A DNA stretch of 7,200 nucleotides from Methanolinea sp. UBA473 (lineage in GTDB: Archaea > Halobacteriota > Methanomicrobia > Methanomicrobiales > Methanospirillaceae). Positions 1 to 5,068 of this stretch are shown here, in pieces. The DNA is taken from assembly GCA_002509495.1 (NCBI GenBank), contig DAEV01000041.1, positions 12,290 to 19,489 on the forward strand. Reading direction: 5' to 3'. Made by a program: the position numbers and the translations under genes. The number at the start of each line of letters is the position of its first letter. The first letter of the stretch is position 1. The notes under the pieces are model-generated. The model saw nothing but the letters and a program-made list of their open reading frames with translations, was not told the origin of the DNA and made no database searches.

Positions 1-194
1 TCTTTTAAGTTGTCCATGACCCAGGCGAACTCGAAAGTCGCTTTTCCTTTCGATTCGGCCTCTTTCCGGTAGCCTTCGATGATGTGCGCAGGTACGGCGC
101 CGGTTTCGAACATGAGCCTTCCGACCATGGTCGACTTCCCGTGGTCAATGTGTCCGATGACCGCAAGGTTCAGATGGGGCTTTTCAGATGCCAT
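1..194 (-). CDS. tuf: Translation elongation factor EF-1 alpha (EF-Tu homologue), N-terminal part
   Basis: This is the N-terminal 64 codons of the GTPase that delivers aminoacyl-tRNA to the ribosome A site; the gene runs off the left edge of the window. The translation begins MASEKPHLNLAVIGHIDHGK. It contains the G1/P-loop GHIDHGKST at about residues 14-22, followed by MVGRLMFETGAVPAHIIEGYRKEAE, which is typical of archaeal and eukaryotic EF-1A. The ATG at 194-192 is well supported because a clear Shine-Dalgarno GGAGG (minus strand, about 200-204) sits just upstream. The gene is divergent from the small cysteine protein at 375. In archaea tuf often lies in a ribosomal protein/EF-2 operon, but nothing beyond its start is visible here. 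The family call is certain; only the fragment is seen. Confidence 0.96.
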   Translation of the reverse strand, partial: MASEKPHLNLAVIGHIDHGKSTMVGRLMFETGAVPAHIIEGYRKEAESKGKATFEFAWVMDNLK

Positions 195-374
195 ATCAAT
201 CCTCCAATAAAGATGAGACTGTCAGAGTACAGCCCATTTATGCGAGTATTACTTATTGGAAAGGGATCCATATTAATCATTTCGTTTGACGGCATTTAGG
301 CCCGTTTTCCCGGGAAAAAGAAGGTAAAACCGACAATATCATATCGCTGGGATTATAAACAACCTCCCTGAACC
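195..374. promoter_or_regulatory. Divergent promoter region between tuf and the small Cys protein
   Basis: This 180-bp intergenic stretch is AT-richer than the surrounding genes and must hold the promoters of both flanking genes. For tuf on the minus strand, a BRE-like CGAAA followed by an AT-rich box (TTAATATG, about 269-276) would give a leader of roughly 50 nt that includes the GGAGG site. For the plus-strand gene, the AT-rich AATATCATAT at 335-344 would place transcription start near 366, giving a very short leader and fitting the absence of a Shine-Dalgarno site. A perfect 14-bp palindrome lies between the two boxes at 305-318. The box assignments rest on archaeal promoter spacing (TATA about 26 nt upstream of start) and are inference. 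Confidence 0.5.
305..318. repeat. Perfect 14-bp palindrome, candidate operator
   Basis: The sequence TTTTCCCGGGAAAA is a perfect inverted repeat without a spacer. It lies about 17 bp upstream of the TATA-like box of the plus-strand small gene and about 30 bp upstream of the presumed tuf TATA box. The central 10 bp, TTCCCGGGAA, recurs at 3902-3911 between cobT and guaAA. A dimeric helix-turn-helix regulator site is possible, but no regulator gene is present in the window to support this. Confidence 0.4.
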
Positions 375-677
375 ATGAAAACTCTTCCTATCCACCGGGA
401 CAAGTCCGGGAACCGCGCCACCGTGGACTGTGCGGACGGAGTCGTTTCCGTCTATAGCAAATGCGCCTTTTGCGGTCATTGCAAGGGAGTCAGGGTCGGC
501 CCACGTTTGTACCCTTCTCCGCAGGAACAGGCGTATCGCGATGTACGGCGCGGTGCATCACCGGATGAAACCCTGATGAATGCGGCCATGCAGTTCAACC
601 AGCTCGTCCGCGACGGGTCCGACATCGAATGCGACGACGATGCGAACACGGGATTTTCGCCACGTTACCGGCTCTGA
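375..677 (+). CDS. Small cysteine-motif protein, unknown function
   Basis: This is a 100-residue soluble protein that I do not recognise. A compact motif SKCAFCGHCKG gives C30-x2-C33-x2-C36 with H35 inside it; additional cysteines are C19 and C86. The motif suggests binding of zinc or an iron-sulfur cluster, but the CxxCxxC spacing alone does not say which. The middle (about 43-80) is charged and probably helical, and the end is acidic, then basic. There is no signal peptide or membrane segment. The ATG at 375 has no clear Shine-Dalgarno upstream, and a near-leaderless mRNA from the AT-rich box at 335-344 is plausible. The gene is divergent from tuf, and its tail overlaps the 3' end of the convergent Dsr-like gene by 13 bp. 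The reading frame is likely real because it fills the gap and has its own promoter region; the function is open. Confidence 0.68.
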   Translation: MKTLPIHRDKSGNRATVDCADGVVSVYSKCAFCGHCKGVRVGPRLYPSPQEQAYRDVRRGASPDETLMNAAMQFNQLVRDGSDIECDDDANTGFSPRYRL

Positions 678-1561
678 TCTTCCCCTGGCAGTTCAGGTTC
701 TTCCACGGGAATCTGACTCCGGATCTCCTCGCGGAATTTTTCGAACTGGATGTCGTCCAACTGCTCCGAGAGGAGCCTCCCGCTCCATGCCCTGCGGTAT
801 ACCCACTGGACGACCTTCTCGACCACGAGCGCTGCCAGGTTCGGATCCCTCACGGTGATCAGCTCTCTGCCTATGGCCGGATGGCGTCCCCGCCTCCCGC
901 CCACCACGATGAGGAAGTGCGGACCCGTAGATTTCAGGAGATGGAACGGGCAGGAGCGGACGCAGGTACCACACTGGACGCATTTCGAGGGATCCAGTAC
1001 TGAAACGCCGCCCTTGATGGCGATCGCTCCTTCTTTACAGTACTGCATGCAGGTCCCGCAGCCGGTGCAAAGCCCGGGGATACGGATGGGTTCCGTACGT
1101 CCGATCACCCCAATCTCGTTGAGCATGGGGCTCGTGCATGCATTGGGGCACCCGGAGATGGCGATCCGGACCTTGACGGGCATCTCCCTGCCAAACAGCC
1201 TTCTGTCGATCTCGCGGGCCAGGCTGATGGAATCGACGTTGGCAAAGACACATCGCTCGTTTCCCGGGCAGGAGATGATGTTCACCACTTCGTCTCTCTC
1301 GGACCCGATGGGGGTGTCGTTCTCGGCCATTTCCCTGGCAATCTCTGCCAGGTTCTCCGGGTTCATCCGGGGAAGTTCCACCGTCTGCCGGGTGGTGAGG
1401 TGAACGTAGGGGGATCCGTATTTCTCGGCGATCCCGGCGATCCCGCGGAGCTGTGCGGGCGTGACCACTCCGGCGGGAACCCTCGTGCGGATCGTGCAAT
1501 AGTCCGACTCCCGCTCCGTGATGACCCCTCCCCGCATGTGGATTTCCGTGTCCCTGCGCAT
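665..1561 (-). CDS. Dissimilatory sulfite reductase-like siroheme protein with two [4Fe-4S] ferredoxin motifs
   Basis: This 298-residue protein belongs to the sulfite/nitrite reductase superfamily, in the small Dsr-like form found in methanogens. Residues about 13-80 form the ferredoxin-like half domain, with the siroheme-contacting stretch HLTTRQTVELP (54-64). The siroheme/[4Fe-4S] ligands follow as C98-x5-C104 and C138-x3-C142 (SCPGNERC, SGCPNAC). An inserted ferredoxin unit has C165/C168/C171/C175 and C194/C197/C200/C204, ligating two further [4Fe-4S] clusters. The C-terminal part (about 215-275) has the GGRRGRHP segment typical of DsrA/DsrB relatives. It is far shorter than true DsrA or F420-dependent Fsr and lacks an F420-oxidising domain, so an external electron donor is needed. 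The substrate is unknown; sulfite or another six-electron acceptor is possible. The ATG at 1561 is chosen because an in-frame stop lies just upstream with no other start codon between; the ATG at 1537 is the alternative. No Shine-Dalgarno is visible. It follows cobS by 42 nt on the same strand. Confidence 0.9.
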   Translation of the reverse strand: MRRDTEIHMRGGVITERESDYCTIRTRVPAGVVTPAQLRGIAGIAEKYGSPYVHLTTRQTVELPRMNPENLAEIAREMAENDTPIGSERDEVVNIISCPGNERCVFANVDSISLAREIDRRLFGREMPVKVRIAISGCPNACTSPMLNEIGVIGRTEPIRIPGLCTGCGTCMQYCKEGAIAIKGGVSVLDPSKCVQCGTCVRSCPFHLLKSTGPHFLIVVGGRRGRHPAIGRELITVRDPNLAALVVEKVVQWVYRRAWSGRLLSEQLDDIQFEKFREEIRSQIPVEEPELPGEDQSR

Positions 1562-1603
1562 AATGGTGTACTTGCGGGCGGCGGGAAAAAAGGTGTGTTC
1601 CTG

Positions 1604-2320
1604 TCACCCGAGTGCGAGGACCACCATGACGCAGGCCCTGGTGATCTCGTTTCCTGCCCCGACCACATCACCGTTCACTCCTCCGAAGAGCCGTTCGGAC
1701 AGGGTGAGCAGGACGAGGGGGCAGAGGACCATCGCGGCGGCCGCGAGCCCCAGGGCAAGGGGCCGGAAGGGGAGCAGGGCGAGGGGAATGCAGAGAACGG
1801 CTGCCAGGACAGGGAAGTAGGGCCGGGACCGGGACTGGATGGTGGCGTGGATCCCTTCCCGGAATGGCAGTCCATGGGTGGAGAGGAACGCCATGGAGAA
1901 CTTGGCTCCCACCTCTCCCGCGATGAGGGAACAGGCAAGGCAGGGGGATGAGGATAACGCCGCGAACGAGATGAGGGTCACGGAGACCCCCATTGCCATC
2001 CCCCCGGTCCCGATCTGGCGGTCCGTCAGGGCCCGGATCCTTGCGTCCCTGTCCCCGTGGGCCATCAGGCCGTCCCCGAAGTCCAGCAGGCCGTCGAGGT
2101 GGTTGCAGCCGGTGAGAAGGAACAGGAGGGCGATGCCGATTGCCGCGGCAACGAGGGGCTCACCGATGAAATATACTGCGAGTGCGGAGATCCCCCCGAC
2201 GACGTACCCTGCGATCGGATAGAGATAGGACCGGCGGGCGAAGCATGAGAAGTCCTGCATCCGTCCCAGGGGTAGGACGGTGGTAAACTGGAGCAGGGCG
2301 ATGAGCGGTTTCAGCAGCAT
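1604..2320 (-). CDS. cobS: Adenosylcobinamide-GDP ribazoletransferase (cobalamin synthase)
   Basis: CobS is the integral membrane enzyme that joins activated corrinoid (adenosylcobinamide-GDP) to alpha-ribazole or its phosphate, closing the nucleotide loop of cobamides. The 238-residue length is normal for the family. The hallmark metal-binding motif HLDGLLDFGDG is at residues 74-84, followed by RIRALTDRQIGTGG, and the C-terminal signature GGVNGDVVGAGNEI is at 213-226. Several hydrophobic segments (about 33-70, 107-135, 168-205, 226-238) fit a polytopic membrane protein. The ATG at 2320 overlaps the end of cobZ by 10 nt (ATGCTGCTGA) and has no Shine-Dalgarno, suggesting coupling to cobZ translation. 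Methanogens usually attach 5-hydroxybenzimidazole as lower base; the base used here cannot be read from the sequence. Confidence 0.96.
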   Translation of the reverse strand: MLLKPLIALLQFTTVLPLGRMQDFSCFARRSYLYPIAGYVVGGISALAVYFIGEPLVAAAIGIALLFLLTGCNHLDGLLDFGDGLMAHGDRDARIRALTDRQIGTGGMAMGVSVTLISFAALSSSPCLACSLIAGEVGAKFSMAFLSTHGLPFREGIHATIQSRSRPYFPVLAAVLCIPLALLPFRPLALGLAAAAMVLCPLVLLTLSERLFGGVNGDVVGAGNEITRACVMVVLALG

Positions 2321-2745
2321 TCGCTATAGAACCGGGAGGTGCAGCCAGCGATCAGCCCGGCCACCGCATCATCCAGAAACGGCCCGAGAGTCTTTAATAT
2401 TCCCGGCTTCTTCTGGTCGTACCGGGTGAACTCGAACCTTGCATAGGTTCCACCGATACACTCGGCGATCGCCATGCCGATGATTTCGTCGGAGAGGAGG
2501 AAGACGGGATCATCCGCAATCTCGGAATCCTTCCGATTACAGTAAAGCTCATCCTCCAGGAGGATTGCGCCCAGAAGAAGGGACGCAACATTCGGGTCGT
2601 TTAAGTACTTGACAATCTTCTGGCGGATGGATTCCGCAGCCTCCGCTGCAGGAATTCCATGGGGAACGTACAGCTCCATGGCCGACTGGACGACAGCATC
2701 GAGCCCGATCCCCTTCTCATGCAGTCTCTCCTCGATCTCGAACAT
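2311..2745 (-). CDS. cobZ: Alpha-ribazole-5'-phosphate phosphatase, archaeal CobZ (PgpA-like fold)
   Basis: This 144-residue protein belongs to the phosphatidylglycerophosphatase A superfamily. Archaeal members of this type, named CobZ after the Methanosarcina mazei enzyme, remove the 5' phosphate from alpha-ribazole phosphate or the cobamide phosphate and replace bacterial CobC. Key acidic motifs are LLGAILLEDEL (57-67), LSDEIIG (84-90), RYDQKKPG (108-115) and LDDAVAG (124-130), typical of this metal-dependent phosphatase family. The position immediately before cobS (10-nt overlap) and divergent from cobT supports CobZ rather than a lipid phosphatase, which would normally be membrane-bound. 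I chose the ATG at 2745: the frame extends to an ATG at 2868, but that extension is unlike the family and would consume the divergent promoter region. A GAGAGATC stretch just upstream is a weak ribosome-binding match. Confidence 0.86.
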   Translation of the reverse strand: MFEIEERLHEKGIGLDAVVQSAMELYVPHGIPAAEAAESIRQKIVKYLNDPNVASLLLGAILLEDELYCNRKDSEIADDPVFLLSDEIIGMAIAECIGGTYARFEFTRYDQKKPGILKTLGPFLDDAVAGLIAGCTSRFYSECC

Positions 2746-2883
2746 TTCTTTGATCTCTCTCCCCAACCATCTCGTTCCGAAGGTTAAGAGATTACCTGTG
2801 GGATTGCCGGACCGATTCAGGGACCCCCTTTGGGGAGCTGGTTTGATGATCAGGGAAACCCGACGCATATGGTGAGTGTCCCG
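2746..2883. promoter_or_regulatory. Divergent intergenic region between cobZ and cobT
   Basis: These 138 bp separate the cobZ-cobS-Dsr-like group from cobT and should contain both promoters. On the plus strand the AT-rich TTAAGAGATTA at 2784-2794, preceded by CCGAAGG, is the best TATA/BRE candidate for cobT and would give a leader of about 70 nt. No equally clear box is seen for cobZ. A short CCCC-TTT-GGGG hairpin lies at 2825-2835. I see no structure that would support a cobalamin riboswitch. The promoter placement is tentative. Confidence 0.35.
2871..2876 (+). promoter_or_regulatory. Shine-Dalgarno site deciding the cobT start
   Basis: GGTGAG lies 7 nt upstream of the ATG at 2884 and matches the anti-Shine-Dalgarno core. 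The other in-frame candidates, ATG at 2869 and TTG at 2830, have no comparable site, so 2884 is preferred. Confidence 0.55.
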
Positions 2884-3894
2884 ATGGCGTATCTCTCTTC
2901 CAATCCCGGTATCTCCGCGAGCAGTCCCCTGTTCTGCAGTATCCTGGCCAATACCCTTCTCTCCACGGTCCCCGGCATATCGGGAGCCGGACCAAGTGCC
3001 GAAAAAACACTCTTAACCCCGGTCCTGGATGCAGAACTGGTCACGTACGGGAAGATTACCAGCATGCCGATGCGCCCGAACACCCCCACGGGGTGCCCGA
3101 CTCCCGCCTCCATCACGCGGGCGATTATGGACCTCTGCGGATTGTCTCCCCTCTTCCTCAATGCAGGCCTCGTCCACTCCCCCACCGTCCCCTGCCTCGA
3201 TGTGTACGGACAGCCCGGGAGGGACCCCCGGATCGAAGACGCAGTCCCTGATGCGGAAGCCCTGTACCGGAAAGGGCGACTTGTCGGGAGATTCCTCGAC
3301 GGGATCTGCGACCTCCTCGTCCTGGGGGAATGCGTCCCGGGAGGGACCACGACCGCCCTCTGCGTCCTGCGTGCCATGGGATACCCGGCACAGGTGAGCT
3401 CGAGTTTTGCAGACAACCCTGTGATGAGGAAAGAAATGATCTGGCAGGAAGTCGAACAAAGGCTCGGAAAAGGCAGTTCGTCGGATCCCCTTACGGTCCT
3501 CCGACGCACAGGGGATCCCATGATGCCTCTTGCGGCAGGGATTGCAGGGACCTTCTCCCATCCGCTGGTGCTTGCGGGGGGCACCCAGATGCTTGCCGTT
3601 GCAGCGGTATGCAAGACCCTGGGGCTCCCTGTCCCCCGGATTGTGACTACCTGTTATGTCCGGGACGACTCCAGCGCGAACTTCGCAGAGGTGGCCTCAC
3701 AGATCGGTGTCCCGGTAACCTACGTGGACCCGGAGTTCGGGGAGATCGGCCACTCCGGCCTTGCCCGGTACTGCATCGGCGAGGTGAAGGAGGGGATGGG
3801 AGCCGGGGGTGCCATGTTCCTCGCATACCTCCTCGGGCATTCCCCGGATGCGATCCGGGCTCATATCTTCGAGACGGTGCGGGCGTACGAGTGA
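2884..3894 (+). CDS. cobT: Archaeal CobT: nicotinate-nucleotide:dimethylbenzimidazole phosphoribosyltransferase-like protein
   Basis: This 336-residue protein is of the archaeal TIGR00303/UPF0284 family, related to bacterial CobT, which transfers phosphoribose from nicotinate mononucleotide to the lower-ligand base to make alpha-ribazole phosphate. Recognisable stretches are NTLLSTVPGISGAG (about 23-36), which opens nearly all archaeal members, GECVPGGTTTALCVLRAMG (148-166) and LAGGTQM (230-236), and a glycine-rich C-terminal part GMGAGGAMFLAYLLG. There is no signal peptide; a cytosolic enzyme is expected. The start at 2884 is chosen for its GGTGAG site 7 nt upstream. It is divergent from cobZ-cobS, whose products act on its product. 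The archaeal family has fewer biochemical studies than the bacterial one, but the neighbours strongly support a role in cobamide synthesis. Confidence 0.92.
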   Translation: MAYLSSNPGISASSPLFCSILANTLLSTVPGISGAGPSAEKTLLTPVLDAELVTYGKITSMPMRPNTPTGCPTPASITRAIMDLCGLSPLFLNAGLVHSPTVPCLDVYGQPGRDPRIEDAVPDAEALYRKGRLVGRFLDGICDLLVLGECVPGGTTTALCVLRAMGYPAQVSSSFADNPVMRKEMIWQEVEQRLGKGSSSDPLTVLRRTGDPMMPLAAGIAGTFSHPLVLAGGTQMLAVAAVCKTLGLPVPRIVTTCYVRDDSSANFAEVASQIGVPVTYVDPEFGEIGHSGLARYCIGEVKEGMGAGGAMFLAYLLGHSPDAIRAHIFETVRAYE

Positions 3895-3901
3895 GGGGGC
3901 C

Positions 3902-3911
3902 TTCCCGGGAA
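3902..3911. repeat. Perfect palindrome TTCCCGGGAA between cobT and guaAA
   Basis: This 10-bp perfect inverted repeat lies 7 bp after the cobT stop and 43 bp before the guaAA start. It is identical to the core of the 14-bp palindrome at 305-318. It is not followed by a T-run, so it does not look like a terminator. The TCCCGGGA core also occurs inside cobT (about 3335-3342), so chance in GC-rich DNA must be allowed for. Confidence 0.35.
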
Positions 3912-3953
3912 AGAGGGCTTAAGAGAGAGTACCGCTAACCTGAGAGGAGAATC

Positions 3954-4517
3954 ATGCTCCCCATCTTCGTGGTCAACAACTTCGGGCAGTTCAACCACCT
4001 CATACTCCGGATGTTCCGGGACCTGGAGATCGATGCGCGGATGATCCCGAACAGTCTTTCCCCGGAAGCGGTTGCAGAAGGCTGCCGCGGATTGGTACTG
4101 GGGGGAGGCCCCGAGATCACCCGATCGGGCAATGCCCCCGGGTACCTTCATCTTGGGCTTCCGGTCCTCGGGATCTGCCTGGGCCTTCACATCATTGCGA
4201 CGGAGTTCGGGGGGAGTGTGCAACCGGGGAGGTCCGGCGGGTACGGCCCTGTGGAAGTGGAGGTGCAGGATCATGACGCGATCCTTGCCGGCTATCCGGA
4301 CCGAATCCGGGTCTGGGCGTCCCATGCGGACGAAGTTGCCCGGGTCCCTCCCGGATTCCGGGTCCTGGCCAGTTCGTCTATCTGCACCCACGAAGCCATT
4401 GCACACCCGGACCACCGGATCTTCGGCCTGCAGTGGCACCCCGAAGTGAGCCACACGGCCGACGGCCGGCGTGTCTATGAGAACTTCAATACAATCACCC
4501 TGGAGGACGGCCGGTGA
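3954..4517 (+). CDS. guaAA: GMP synthase (glutamine-hydrolysing) subunit A, class I glutamine amidotransferase
   Basis: This is the ammonia-producing subunit of archaeal two-subunit GMP synthase: it hydrolyses glutamine and passes ammonia to the separate ATP pyrophosphatase subunit (GuaAB), which converts XMP to GMP. The length of 187 residues is normal for the stand-alone subunit. The N-terminal VVNNFGQFNHLI is typical of archaeal GuaAA. The nucleophile C75 lies in LGICLGLH (72-79), and the other two catalytic residues H162 and E164 lie in LQWHPEVSHT (159-168). The GGGPEI stretch (50-55) forms the expected oxyanion loop region. The ATG at 3954 has a strong Shine-Dalgarno (GAGGAGA, about 3944-3950). 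The GuaAB subunit is not in this window. The gene leads a run with ykgJ-like and traB-like genes, each overlapping the next by 4 nt. Confidence 0.95.
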   Translation: MLPIFVVNNFGQFNHLILRMFRDLEIDARMIPNSLSPEAVAEGCRGLVLGGGPEITRSGNAPGYLHLGLPVLGICLGLHIIATEFGGSVQPGRSGGYGPVEVEVQDHDAILAGYPDRIRVWASHADEVARVPPGFRVLASSSICTHEAIAHPDHRIFGLQWHPEVSHTADGRRVYENFNTITLEDGR

Positions 4518-5068
4518 CAATGCCTGGAACGATTCCCCTGGAGGAAGAAAGTCTGGCCGGACGGTTGCAGGAGATCGGATTCCGTTGCAGGAGGTGCGGA
4601 GAGTGCTGCAGGGGAAGCGGGGAGAATCTCGTGATGGTCATGCCTCCCGAGATCCGGAGGTTGCGGGCCGCAACGGGACGCCCATCCGGGGATCTCGTGG
4701 AGCCCTATCCCGAACGTGTCGCTCTGGCCTGCGGCGCATCCCTCACCTTCGGCTGGGCGCTTCGCCGTGGATGCGACGGGAACTGCCGCTTCCACGCGGG
4801 GGACCGGTGCGAGGTGTACCCTGCAAGGCCCTGGATCTGCCGGACCTACCCGTTCCTGCTGGACGGGGAGGAACTGCGCGTCTCCTCCTGCGCCGGGCTG
4901 GGATTGCCCCTCGGGCGGGAGGAGGCGCTTGACATGGCCAGGGATCTTCTCCTGAGAAGAGAAGAGGAGCGGGACGAGGTCGAGCGGGTCCGTTCGGTCC
5001 TTTCGAGGGTCGGGATCCCGGCGGGCGGGAGCCTGCTGGTGGACAGCGAGGGGGTGCACCCCCTCTGA
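4514..5068 (+). CDS. YkgJ-type cysteine-cluster protein (putative zinc/iron-binding)
   Basis: This 184-residue protein belongs to the YkgJ/UPF0153 family, whose members bind a metal through conserved cysteines; the biochemical role is unsettled. The first cluster is FRCRRCGECCRG (C25, C28, C31, C32). The second half has C87, C91 and C99, then the family signature CEVYPARPWICRTYPF (99-114, with C109) and a final conserved C126. The C-terminal 45 residues are charged and probably helical. The GTG at 4514 is chosen over the ATG at 4520 because GGAGG at 4502-4506 lies 7 nt ahead of it, and because GTG overlaps the guaAA stop as GTGA, which favours coupled translation. There is no signal peptide, so a cytosolic protein is expected. 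Its end overlaps the proposed start of the TraB gene in the same manner (CTGA). Confidence 0.9.
   Translation: MTMPGTIPLEEESLAGRLQEIGFRCRRCGECCRGSGENLVMVMPPEIRRLRAATGRPSGDLVEPYPERVALACGASLTFGWALRRGCDGNCRFHAGDRCEVYPARPWICRTYPFLLDGEELRVSSCAGLGLPLGREEALDMARDLLLRREEERDEVERVRSVLSRVGIPAGGSLLVDSEGVHPL
5048..5065 (+). promoter_or_regulatory. Perfect 18-bp palindrome enclosing the presumed TraB ribosome-binding site
   Basis: GAGGGGGTGCACCCCCTC is a perfect inverted repeat spanning the last codons of the YkgJ gene and touching the first base of the proposed CTG start. The left arm contains the best Shine-Dalgarno match (GGGGTG, 5051-5056), 8 nt ahead of the CTG. In RNA the arms could pair (allowing a small loop) and mask the site until a ribosome finishing the upstream gene opens it. 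The palindrome is seen directly; its role in translational coupling is inference. Confidence 0.5.

Noticed and set aside
1400..1951. Plus-strand 183-codon frame opposite cobS and the Dsr-like start
   Set aside because: It is rich in Gly/Glu/Asp without any domain and is antisense to the CobS signature; a shadow frame.
2746..2868. N-terminal extension of cobZ to the ATG at 2868
   Set aside because: The extra 41 residues do not resemble the family and would occupy the divergent promoter region; the ATG at 2745 begins the conserved part.
2746..2883. Cobalamin riboswitch ahead of cobT or cobZ
   Set aside because: No B12-box-like conserved core or multi-stem structure could be recognised, and the region is short.
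2850..3614. Minus-strand 254-codon frame opposite cobT
   Set aside because: cobT has clear family motifs on the plus strand; the antisense frame has no recognisable motif and no ribosome-binding site.
3900..3915. Palindrome after cobT as an intrinsic terminator
   Set aside because: The stem is only 5 bp with no loop and no following T-run.
3861..4520. Minus-strand 219-codon frame opposite guaAA
   Set aside because: It is fully antisense to a gene with an intact catalytic triad; its composition is low-complexity Pro/Arg/Asp and no family is recognisable.
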